A DNA stretch of 64,000 nucleotides from Adiantum capillus-veneris. Its lineage: Eukaryota; Streptophyta; Polypodiopsida; Polypodiales; Pteridaceae. The position numbers and the translations under genes are program-made. The stretch covers positions 118,118,043-118,182,042 of the forward strand of contig CM043960.1 of assembly GCA_014529385.2 (NCBI GenBank), written 5' to 3'. The notes under the pieces were generated by a model. The model ran no database searches and was not told the origin of the DNA. It worked only from the letters and a program-made list of their open reading frames with translations. Positions 9,062 through 20,855 of this stretch are shown piece after piece (the stretch's first letter is position 1; the number at the start of each line of letters is the position of its first letter).

Positions 9062-11030
9062 GGTTTGCATAGGTTGGACAAGTGGTGAACCTTGAGACCA
9101 AATCCTCCTTGCTATATTAATGGAAGCAAGGTTGGACAAGTGGTGGACCTTGAAACCAAAGCCTCTTTGCTATATGAGAGCATAGGTTGGACAAGTGGTG
9201 GACCTAGTTGTAATACCCACTGCCACCTATCAACTACTATAGGACTATGCTTTCCAATGTCCAAGTATCCCTTGAGTCTTTCAAGGTTGAACACGTGGTG
9301 GACCTTGAAACAAAAATCCCCTTTCTATATCAGAGCATAGCTTGGACAAGTGGTGGACCTAGTTATAATGCCCAATATCCAAGGTGAAATACCTTAGGAC
9401 TTTGCTACCTTGCTTGCCAATGTTTACGTAGCCCCTCATTTCTTTAATGGAAGTAAGGTTGGACAAGTGGTGACCTTGAAACCAAAGCCTCTTTGCTATA
9501 TAAGAGCATAGGTTGGACCTAGTTTTAATACCCACTGCCACCTATCAACTACTATAAGACTATGCTTTCCAATGTCCAAGTATCCCTTGAGTCTTTCAAG
9601 GTTGAACACGTGGTGGACCTTGAAACAAAAATCCCCTTTCTATATTAGAAAGGTTGAACACATGGTGGACCTTGAAACGAAAATCCCCTTTCTTTATCAG
9701 AGCATAGCTTGGACAAGTGGTGGACCTAGTTATAATGCCCAATATCCAAGGTGAAATACCTTAGGACTTTGCTACCTTGCTTGCCAATGTTTACGTAGCC
9801 CCTCATTTCTTTAATGGAAGTAAGGTTGGACAAGTGGTGGACCTTGAAACCAAAGCCTCTTTGCTATATAAGAGCATAGGTTGGACCTAGTTTTAATACC
9901 CACTGCCACCTATCAACTACTATAGGACTATGCTTTCCAATGTCCAAGTATCCCTTGAGTCTTTCAAGGTTGAACACGTGGTGGACCTTGAAACAAAAAT
10001 CCCCTTTCTATATTAGAAAGGTTGAACACATGGTGGACCTTTAAACGAAAATCCCCTTTCTTTATCAGAGCATAGCTTGGACAAGTGGTGGACCTAGTTA
10101 TAATGCCCAATATCCAAGGTGAAACACCTTAGAACCTTGCTACCTTGCTTGCCAATGGTTACGTAGCCCCTCATTTCTTTAATGGAAGCAAGGTTGGACA
10201 AGTGGTGGACCTTGAAAGCAAAGCCTCTTTGCTATATGAGAGCATAGGTTGGACCTAGTTGTAATACCCACTGCCACCTATCAACTACTATAGGACTATG
10301 CTTTCCAATGTCCAAGTATCCCTTGAGTCTTGCAAGGTTGAACACGTGGTGGACCTTGAAACCAAAATCCCCTTTCCATATCAGAGCATAGCTTGGACAA
10401 GTGGTGGACCTAGTTATAAAGCCCCTCCTTTCTTTAATGGAAGAAAGGTTGGAAAAGTGGTGAATCTTGAAACCCAAACCCTTTGGCTATATATAGAGGA
10501 TATCTTGGACAAGTGGTGGGCTTAGTTGTAGTATCCAATGTCCAAGGTCCAAGGTGAACTATGTAAAGACCTTACTTCCAAAAACAGAGTCGTACAAGTG
10601 GTTCTCCTTGAAACCAAAACCTCCTTAGTGTATTAGAACATAGCTTGGAGAAGTGGTGGACTTAGTTGTAATGGTGAATGTCCAAAGCAAACTATTATAG
10701 GACCTTGCTTCCCAAATCAAGTTTGGACAAGTGGTGGATCTTGAAACCAAAACCCCCTTACTCTATTAGAGCATAGCTTAGATAAGTGGTGGACCTAGCT
10801 GCCATGGAAAATGTTCAATCTGAACTGCTGCAAGACCTTGCTATTAAATGTCTAAGTAGAGCTAGCTTCTTTAATGGAATCAAGGTTGGGAAAGTGGTGC
10901 ATCTTGAAACCAAAAGCCCTTTATTGTATTAGAGCATAGCTTGGACAAGTGAGGGACCTAGTTTTAATGTGTGATGTCCAAAGAAAAGTATTACAAGACC
11001 TTGCTTTCCAATATTTGAATTGGTCAAGTG
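9062..11030 (+). repeat. Left satellite block 1 of element D
   Basis: Tandemly arranged TTGGACAAGTGGTGGACCTTG-type units in plus orientation, in a higher-order unit of about 370 bp (for example the start TCTTTAATGGAAG..AAGGTTGGACAAG recurs near 9450, 9813 and 10180). Spacer wording such as TCCAAGTATCCCTTGAGTC is specific to this block. Short ORFs here are by-products of the repeat. Confidence 0.9.
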
Positions 11031-12575
11031 GTTAAAACTAAGTATAAAACTTTGACCATTTTCTTCTCGAATTGCCAAAAAGCTAGTTTTAGACACCCCT
11101 AAATGAAAATGGTTTAGGGTGGCCTTAAACAATGTTTTTTCAAAGACTTGAACAAAAGGGTTGTCGAAGAGTAATGAAAATTTATTGTGGCTTGAAGTGC
11201 CTGAGTATGTGAAAACAAGCCTAGGTTTTCCACGAGGCAAAAGGTGACATAATAAGAACATTGGAAAGTTAGGATTGACCATGTGGCCTAAACTTTGGCA
11301 AGTGAAGTGGTGGCCAAGTTTTGTGGCACAGTGTGCACTTGGTCCTATATGTGTTGACCACTTGGCTAAATCTAGGACCATAAGGCCAAACCTTTGGCAC
11401 CTTAAATATAGTATGGGACATAATCTAGAACTGCTATAGTAAATTAGTAGTATAGCTAATATGTTAATATTTGTATTATATTTAAGTATATGCTAATATA
11501 ATTTATGTTCAAAATTTCACTAATGAAGAATGTTCCCATTTAGCACTCCAGATGCGGGGTCTTAGGGCAATGCCACAATGGGGTGACAAGGCAGCGCTTC
11601 CACGTGAGGTTTGGGGGTAGCGCTCTTGATGGGGATGTGGAATATAGCGCTCTCAATGGCGGGGCTTGGGAGGTTGATTTTGGGATATTGTTCTGGGCGG
11701 GGTCCGGGGCAGCGCCCCGAGCGGGGTCAAGGTGAATTCCTAGTATAGAGTTATGCATGTTTTTCATATTTTCAACCATGATTTCTTTAATTTTGGCCGT
11801 GTGAATTGGTTAATTTTTTATATTGCTTTTGTTTTTTTTAATCCTATGATAAAACATGGACTTGTAGCATACGTGGCATTCTAATAAACCCTATCAAGAT
11901 TAGGCACACAGAGAGCGCACGAGAAACGCACACAGAGAAAGCAGGCGAGCAGCAAAAACACAGAAAGCGCACACGGATCGCACACAGTTGGAGTATACGC
12001 GCGCGTAGAGGAGCAAGCTCGGCATCGTACACAACACACAGGTGGAGTGCACAGGATTGAAAGTTCGCGCACAAGACAAAGAAACAGCAGCGTACACAAC
12101 GCTTTCCAGAAGGGTAGGATCGGGCAGTCTTCTCAGGAGACATTGCACACCTCACGAATAGAGAAAAAACAGGTATTTCTCTCTCTCTCACTCTCTGTCT
12201 TTCTCCATATAGAGAAGATGGTTCTCTGTAACTCTTCTTGCACACACACTCTCTCGTCAAAAGACAGAGATACATAGTTTAAAAGTATCCCCGCACACAT
12301 ACACATATTCCCACACATCGTCTTCCTCTCTTCCACATACATAACCACAGTGAAATCTGTTATCTTGCTGTCTCTCTCTTGAAAATACATGCACATATTC
12401 CCACACATCGTCTTCCTCACTTCCACATACATAACCACAATGAAATCTGTTATCTTGTTGTCTCTCTCTTGAAAATACGTGCACATATTCCCATACATCG
12501 TCTTCCTCTCTTCCACATACATAAACACAGTGAAATCTGTTATCTTTCTCTCTCCTCTCTCTAAAAAACAGTTAT

Positions 12576-12638
<63 letters not shown>

Positions 12639-13080
12639 TGTATTTGCTATCTCTCTCTTGAAAATACATGCTCATGTATGTGTGCGTCTGTGTTATCTAT
12701 GTGTATGTATGTATATTTGTGTTATTTCATTGTAATACTCATACATAATGCAGATACACAATTACACTTAATTACGATATGCACACATAGTATATATACA
12801 TACATAAATATCACAAATAACTAACACATTGTAATACTAGTAAAATTGAATGGAAGACTTACTTGCGTGATCTGTTAAAGTCGATTCTTATAGCGAGTTC
12901 TGGATGTATGCTGAGCTGATTTTCCTCTAATCCATTTGTAGATATGATTGTAACTTCTGTTTCTCAAAAATAGTAGTGTTGTTTAGTGATACACCTAATG
13001 GACATAAATGGTTTAAACTAGGACATGTAGACCAAAAATACGTGTATTTCTTTGGATGAATATATACACTTTTTGGTGAC
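11031..13080. promoter_or_regulatory. Satellite-poor centre between the divergent genes of element D, possible promoter region
   Basis: About 2 kb largely free of the satellite, between the minus-strand transposase candidate and the plus-strand DGQHS/SET gene. It has a GC-richer patch (11540-11740), an AAACCCTA telobox-like word near 11886, and CT-rich stretches typical of plant 5' untranslated regions. Both flanking genes start right after 3' splice sites, so their first exons and promoters probably lie here or in the neighbouring satellite. No transcription start can be fixed from sequence alone. Confidence 0.35.
12301..12570. repeat. 90-bp tandem repeat, about three copies
   Basis: The stretch beginning (A/G)CACATATTCCCA(C/T)ACATCG restarts at 12301, 12391 and 12481, a period of 90 bp with a few substitutions. 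It ends in a CT microsatellite (about 12579-12625, then CTAT units). The ORFs seen through it on both strands are repeat artefacts. Confidence 0.9.
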
Positions 13081-13089
13081 CCTTACCAC

Positions 13090-16000
13090 AAGTGGTGGAC
13101 CTTGAGACCAATGGACTATAAGGACCTCCAAACAATACCTTGTACACTCAATCCTTCTTGGTATCTAGGTTGGACAAGTGGTGGACCTTGTTCAAATTCT
13201 CTAACCACTCTCTCTAACATGGTGACATAATTTAGGTGTGATAAATTCATATCTATGCAAACTAATATCAGTTTAGGCTTGTTAATTTGAATTTGTTTGA
13301 ATTTATGTACAATATAATGATTTGAGGTTTGCATATTTGAATTTAGGTGGTATAATGATATCTTTTTGTGGTAAACTTGAATTTAAAATCAATTTTGCGT
13401 GGAATATTTTAAATTTAAGTAGTAAAATTTAAATTTTTATAAAAAAGTTTGAATTTTAAAATTTGGGCGGGATAGTTTAAAATTTAGGCGGGATATTTAA
13501 GATTTGGGAGGGATATTTTAAATTTAGGCGGGAAGGTTTTGAATTTATAGCGAGATCTCCCTTACATAAGAGAGTATAGGTTGGACAAGTGGTGGACCTT
13601 CAAGCTAGAGCATCCATGCTACTGGACATGATAGGTAGGGAATCTAGTTGAATATTGTATGTATAATATATATGTAATAGATCTAGCTTGGACAAGTGGT
13701 GGACCTTGGAATAAAACCCCATGTAAAACATATCATGCACATTCCAAGTGGTCAAAAAAAATATCATTTAGAATATAGCCTTATAGGTTGGACAAGTGGT
13801 GAACCTTAACACCCAGATATTCTTCATATAATGACATAGAGTGGAAAACTGGTGAATCTTGAGACCAAACCATGCTACTAGCGATAATAGCTTGGACAAG
13901 TGGTGGACCTTGAAAGTAAACCCCCCATCTACGAAATATCGTGGGTTTAAGGTATTTCGATGGAGCCTAGCATCTTGGAGACATCGTGCATCTTGCTTCT
14001 CTTCATGTTTCAATGGAGCCTATCTTGGACAAATGGTGGAGCATCCTTCTCTCCATGTTTCAATGGACCCTAGCTTAGACAAGTGGTGGACCTTTGCTTC
14101 TCTCTATTATTCAATAGAGTTAGCTTGGACAAGTGGTGGACCTTGGAACCAAACCCCCATTTAAAACCTATCATGGTCACTCCAAGTGGTGAGAAAGAAT
14201 AACGTTTAAGATATAGCCTTATAGGTTGGACAAGTGGTGGACCTTAACACCCTAATATTCTTAATATAATGACATAGAGTGAAAAAGTGGTGAATCTTGA
14301 GACAAAACCACTCATGCTACTAGAACTAATAGCTTGGACAAGTGGTGGACCTTGAATGTAAATCCCCCATGTTTCAATAGAGTTAGCTTCGACAAATGGT
14401 GGAGTATCCTTCTCTCCATATTTCAATGGACCCTAGCTTGGACAAGTGGTGGACCTTTGTTTCTCTCTATGTTTCAATAGAGTTAGCTTGGACAAGTGGT
14501 GGACCTTGGAAGCAAACCCCCACGTAAAACCTATCATGGTCACTCTAAGTGGTAATAAAGAATAACCTTTAAGATGTAGCCTTATAGGTTGGACAAGTGG
14601 TGGACCTTAACACGCGCATATTCTTAATTTAATGACATAGAGTGGAAAAGTGGTGAATCTTGAGACCAAACCACTCAGGCTACTAGCAATAATAGCTTGG
14701 ACAAGTGGTGGACCTTGACTGTAAACCCCTCATCTACGACATATCGTAGGTTTAATGTTTTTCGATGGAGCCTAGCATCTTGGAGACATGGTGCACCTTG
14801 ATTCTCCTCATGTTTCAATGGAGCCTACCTTGCACAAATGGTGGAGCATCCTTCTCTCCATGTTTCAATGGACCCTAGCTTAGACAAGGGGTGGACCTTT
14901 GCTTCTCTCTATGTTTCAATAGAGTTAGCTTGGACAAGTGGTGGACCTTGGAACCAAACCCCCATGTAAAACCTATCATGGTCACTCCAAGTAGTAAGAA
15001 AGAATAACCTTTAAGATGTATCCTTATAGGTTGTACAAGTGGTGGACCTTAACACCCACATATTCTTAATAAAAGTGGTGAATCTTGAGACCAAACCACT
15101 CAGGCTACTAGCAATAATAGCTTGGACAAGTGGTGGACCTTGAATGTAAACCCCTCATCTACGAAATATCGTGGGTTTAATGTATTTCGATGGAGCCTAG
15201 CATCTTGGAGACATGGTGCAGCTTGCTTCTCGTCATGTTTCAATGGAGCCTATCTTGGACAAATGGTGGAGCATCCTTCTCTCCATGTTTCAATGGACCC
15301 TAGCTTGGACAAGTGGTGGACCTTTGTTTCTCTCTATGTTTCAATAGAGTTAGCTTGGACAAGTGGTGGACCTTGGAACCAAACCCCCATGTAAAACCTA
15401 TCATGGTCACTCCAAGTGGTAATAAAGAATAACCTTTAAGATGTAGCCTTATAGGTTGGACAAGTGGTGGACCTTAACACGCGCATATTCTTAATATAAT
15501 GACAGAGTGGAAAAGTGGTGAATCTTGAGACCAAACCACTCAGGCTACTAGCAATAATAGCTTGGACAAGTGGTGGACCTTGAATGTACACCCCTCATCT
15601 ACGACATATCGTGGGTTTAATGTTTTTCAATGGAGCCTTAGCATCTTGGAGACATGGTGCACCTTGCTTCTCCTCATGTTTGAATGGAGCCTACCTTGGA
15701 CAAATGGTGGAGCATCCTTCTCTCCATGTTTCAATGGACCCTAGCTTAGACAAGGGGTGGACCTTTGCTTCTCTCTATGTTTCAATAGAGTTAGCTTGGA
15801 CAAGTGGTGGACCTTGGAACCAAACCCCCATGTAAAACCTATCATGGTCACTCCAAGTAGTAAGAAAGAATAACCTTTAAGATGTAGCCTTATAGGTTGG
15901 ACAAGTGGTGGACCTTAACACCCACATATTCTTAATAAAAGTGGTGAATCTTGAGACCAAACCACTCAGGCTACTAGCAATAATAGCTTGGACAAGTGGT

Positions 16001-19000
16001 GGACCTTGAATGTAAACCCCTCATCTACGAAATATCGTGGGTTTAATGTATTTCGATGGAGCCTAGCATCTTGGAGACATGGTGCAGCTTGCTTCTCGTC
16101 ATGTTTCAATGGATCCTATCTTGGACAAATGGTGGAGCATCCTTCTCTCCATGTTTCAATGGACCCTAGCTTGGACAAGTGGTGGACCTTTGTTTCTCTC
16201 TATGTTTCAATAGAGTTAGCTTGGACAAGTGGTGGACCTTGGAACCAAACCCCCATGTAAAACCTATCATGGTCACTCCAAGTGGTAATAAAGAATAACC
16301 TTTAAGATGTAGCCTTATAGGTTGGACAAGTGGTGGACCTTAACACGCGCATATTCTTAATATAATGACATAGAGTGGAAAAGTGGTGAATCTTGAGACC
16401 AAACCACTCAGGCTACTAGCAATAATAGCTTGGACAAGTGTGGACCTTGAATGTAAACCCCTCATCTACGACATATCGTGGGTTTAATGTTTTTCGATGG
16501 AGCCTAGCATCTTGGAGACATGGTGCACCTTGCTTCTCCTCATGTTTCAATGGAGCCTACCTTGGACAAATGGTGGAGCATCCTTCTCTCCATGTTTCAA
16601 TGGACCCTAGCTTAGACAAGGGGTGGACCTTTGCTTCTCTCTATGTTTCAATAGAGTTAGCTTGGACAAGTGGTGGACCTTGGAACCAAACCCCCATGTA
16701 AAACCTATCATGGTCACTCCAAGTAGTAAGAAAGAATAACCTTTAAGATGTAGCCTTATAGGTTGGACAAGTGGTGGACCTTAACACCCACATATTCTTA
16801 ATAAAAGTGGTGAATCTTGAGACCAAACCACTCAGGCTACTAGCAATAATAGCTTGGACAAGTGGTGGACCTTGAATGTAAACCCCTCATCTACGAAATA
16901 TCGTGGGTTTAATGTATTTCGATGGAGCCTAGCATCTTGGAGACATGGTGCAGCTTGCTTCTCGTCATGTTTCAATGGAGCCTATCTTGGACAAATGGTG
17001 GAGCATCCTTCTCTCCATGTTTCAATGGACCCTAGCTTGGACAAGTGGTGGACCTTTGTTTCTCTCTATGTTTCAATAGAGTTAGCTTGGACAAGTGGTG
17101 GACCTTGGAACCAAACCCCCATGTAAAACCTATCATGGTCACTCCAAGTGGTAATAAAGAATAACCTTTAAGATGTAGCCTTATAGGTTGGACAAGTGGT
17201 GGACCTTAACACGCGCATATTCTTAATATAATGACATAGAGTGGAAAAGTGGTGAATCTTGAGACCAAACCACTCAGGCTACTACCAATAATAGCTTGGA
17301 CAAGTGTTGGACCTTGAATGTAAACCCCTCATCTACGACATATCATGGGTTTAATGTTTTTCGATGGAGCCTAGCATCTTGGAGTCATGGTGCACCTTGA
17401 TTCTCCTCATGTTTCAATGGAGCCTACCTTGGACAAATGGTGGAGCATCCTTCTCTCCATGTTTCAATGGACCCTAGCTTAGACAAGGGGTGGACCTTTG
17501 CTTCTCTCTATGTTTCAATAGAGTTAGCTTGGACAAGTGGTGGACCTTGGAACCAAACCCCCATGTAAAACCTATCATGGTCACTCCAAGTAGTAAGAAA
17601 GAATAACCTTTAAGATGTAGCCTTATAGGTTGGACAAGTGGTGGACCTTAACACCCACATATTCTTAATAAAAGTGGTGAATCTTGAGACCAAACCACTC
17701 ACGCTACTAGCAATAATAGCTAGGGATAACCATTAAGATATAGTCTTTCAAGGGGTGAGAAAGAATAACCATTAAGATATAGTCTTATAGGTTGGACAAG
17801 TGGTGGACCTTAACACCCAAATATTCTTAATATAATGATAGAGAGTGGAAAAGTGGTGAATCTTGAGAGCAAACCACTCATGCTACTAGCGATAATAGGT
17901 TGGACAAATTGTTGATCTTGAATGTAAACTCCCCATGTACAAAATAACGTGGGTTTAAGGTATTTCGATGGAGGCTAGAATCTTGGAGATATGGTGCAGC
18001 TTGCTTCTCTTCATGTTTCAATGGAGTCTATCTTGGACAAATGGTGGAGCATCCTTCTCTCCATGTTTCAATAGACCCTAGCTTAGACAAGTGGTGGACC
18101 TTTGCTTCTCTCTATGTTTGAATAGAGTTAGCTTGGACAAGTGGTGGACCTTGGAACCAAACCCCCATGTAAAACCTTTCATGGTCACTCCAAGTGGTCA
18201 GAAAGAATAACCATTAGGATATAGTCTTATAGGTTGGACAAGTGGTGGACCTTAATACCCAAATATTCTTAATATAATAACACAGAGTGAAAAAGTGGTG
18301 AATCTTGAGACCAAACCCCTCATGCTACTAGCGTTAATAGGTTGGACAACTGGTGGACCTTGAATGTAAACCTTCCATGTTTCAATGGAGTTAGCTTCGA
18401 CAAATGGTGGAGCATCCTTCTCTCCATGTTTCAATGGAGCCTAGCTTGGACAAGTGGTGGACCTTTTGCTTCTCTCTATGAGAAGAATAAAGTTAGCTTG
18501 GATAAGTGGTGGACCTTGGAACCAAACCCCTATGTAAAACATATCATGGACATTTCAAGTGGTGAGAAAGAATACCCTTTAAGATATACGCTTATAGGTT
18601 GGACAAGTGGTCGACCTTAACACCTAGATCTTCTTTATATAATGACATAGAGTGGAAAAGTGGTGAATCTTGAGACCAAACCACTCATGCTACTAGGGAT
18701 AATAGCTTGGAAAAGTGACTGACCTTGACGTTAAACCCCACATGTAAACAATATCGTGGGTTTAAGGTATTTCAATGGATCCTAGAATCTTGGAGACATG
18801 GTGCAACTTGCTTCTTTTCATGTTTCAATGAAGCCTATCTTCCACCAATGGGGGATCATCCTTCTCTAAATGTCTCAGTGGAGCCTAGCTTGGACAAGTG
18901 GTGGACCTTTGCTTCTCTCTATGTTTCCATAGAGTTAGCTTGGACAAGTGGTGGACCTTGAAACCAAACCCCCATGTAAAACATATCATGGTCATTCCAA

Positions 19001-20790
19001 GTGGTGAGAAATAATACCCTTTAAGATCTAGCCTTATAGGTTGGACAAGTGGTCGACCTTAGAACCTAGATCTTCATAATATAACGACATAGAGTGGAAA
19101 AGTGGTAAATCTTGAGACCAACCACTCATGCTACTAGGGATAATAGCTTGGAAAAGTGACTGACCTTGACGTTAAACCCCACATGTAAACAATATCGTGG
19201 GTTTAAGGTATTTCAATGGATCCTAGAATCTTGGAGACATGGTGCAGATTGCTTCCCTTCATGTTTCAATGGAGCCTATCTTGGACAAATGGTGGAGCAT
19301 CCTTCTCTCCATGTTTCAATGGAGCCTAGCTTGGACAAGTGGTGGACCTTTGCTTCTCTCTATGTTTCAATAGAGTTAGCTTGGACAAGTGGTGGGCCTT
19401 GGAACCAAACTCCCATGTAAAACCTATCTTGGTAACTCCAAGTGGTGAGAAAGAATAAAGTTTAAGATATGGCCTTATAGGTTGGACAAGTGGTGGACCT
19501 TAGCACCCATATATTCTTAATAGAATGACATAGAGTGGAAAAATGGTGAATCTTGAGACCAAACCACTCATGCTACTAGAGATAATAGGTTGGACAAGTG
19601 GTGGACCTTGAATGTAAACCCCCCATGTACAAAATATCATGGGTTTGAGGTATTTCAATGGAGCCTAGCATCTTGGAGACATGGTGTAGCTTGCTTCTCT
19701 TCATGTTTCAATGGAGCGTATCTTGGACAAATGGTGGAGCATCCTTCTCTCCATGTTTCAATGGACCCTAGCTTGGACAAGTGGTGGACCTTTGATTCTC
19801 TCTATGTTTCAATAGAGTTAGCTTGGACAAGTGGTGGACCTTGAAACAAAACCCCCATGTAAAACCTATGCTGGTCACTCCAAGTGGTGAGAAAGAATAC
19901 CCTTAAGATATAGCCTTATAGGTTGGACAAGTGGTGGACCTTAACACCCAATATTCTTAATATAATGACATAGAGTGAAAAAGTGGTGAATCTTGAGACC
20001 AAACCACTCATGCTACTAGCGTTAATAGGTTGGACAAGTGGTGGACCTTGAATGTAAACCCCCATGTTTCAATAGAGTTAGCTTCGACAAATGGTAGAGG
20101 ATCCTTCTCTCCATGTTTCAATGGAGCCTAGCTTGGACAAGTGGTGGACCTTTGTTTCTCTCTATGTTTCAATAGAGTTAGCTTGGACAAGTGGTGGACC
20201 TTGGAACCAACCCCCATGTAAAACATATCATGGACATTTCAAGTGGTGAGAAAGAATACCCTTTAAGATATACCCTTATAGGTTGGACAAGTGGTGGACC
20301 TTAACACCCAGATCTTCTTAATATAATGACATAGAGTGGAAAAGTGGTGAATCTTGAGACCAAAACACTCATGCTACTAGGGATAATAGGTTGGACAAGT
20401 GGTGGACCTTGAATTTAAACCCCACATATACAAAATATCATGGGTTTAAGGTATTTCAATGGAGCCTAGCATCTCAAAGACATGGTGCATCTTGCTTCTC
20501 TTCATGTTTCAATGGAGCCTATTTTGGACAAATGGTGGAGCATCCTTCTCTCCATGTTTCAATGGACCCTAGATTGGACAAGTGGTGGACCTTTGCTTCT
20601 CTCTATGTTTCAATATAGTTAGCCTATATTAGACAATTAGTAGACCTCCAATCTCTCCATGTTGTCTAGAGCTAAGCTTGGACAAGTGGTGGACCTTACT
20701 TCTCCCTTCCCTTAGTTTACTAGCTTAAATGATCACTATGTATACTTGCTTAGATCTAGCTTGAACAAGTGGTGGAACTTGTATTCACAC
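13090..20790 (+). repeat. Left satellite block 2 of element D, 866-bp higher-order repeat
   Basis: The same core motif (TGGACAAGTGGTGGACCTTG), nearly always in plus orientation. Monomers are about 416-450 bp and alternate in type, giving an 866-bp dimer that is almost identical from copy to copy: equivalent points at 15122, 15988 and 16854. Each monomer holds about five core motifs with conserved spacers (CATGTTTCAATGGA, TCTCTCTATGTTTCAATAGA). Copies become more divergent toward 18-20.7 kb. The block ends just before the 3' splice site of the DGQHS/SET gene, so it probably lies mostly within that gene's first intron or promoter. Confidence 0.92.
13462..13533. promoter_or_regulatory. Cluster of four E2F-like TTTRGGCGGGA words
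   Basis: TTTGGGCGGGA (13462), TTTAGGCGGGA (13483), TTTGGGAGGGA (13503) and TTTAGGCGGGA (13523) occur at ~20-bp spacing in otherwise AT-rich DNA. They resemble, but do not exactly match, the plant E2F site TTTGGCGGGAA. They could be regulatory or simply a small decayed tandem repeat. Confidence 0.3.
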
Positions 20791-20855
20791 AAACTTAATC
20801 CATTACAAAAAAGTATATGTTAAAATAACATTTGGTTTTTTTTTTTTCAGGAAAG

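Noticed and set aside
10929-11381. 150-codon minus-strand ORF at the edge of satellite block 1
   Set aside because: It starts in non-repeat DNA and ends in satellite motifs read as protein; no recognisable domain and no splice signals.
11844-12564. Overlapping ORFs on both strands in the CT-rich and 90-bp repeat area
   Set aside because: They are translations of the 90-bp tandem repeat and CT tracts. The same region is open in several frames on both strands.
15122-17126. A series of near-identical ~90-codon plus-strand ORFs (MDKWWTL...) within satellite block 2, and their minus-strand equivalents in block 4
   Set aside because: They follow the 866-bp repeat exactly, use whichever frame is open, and switch frames with single-base changes between copies. 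This is what an open tandem repeat gives by chance, with no sign of a conserved protein.
9062-20790. CRISPR-like array reading of the short repeats
   Set aside because: Spacers are themselves repeated, unit lengths vary widely, the setting is a plant nuclear genome, and there are no associated genes. This is a satellite.
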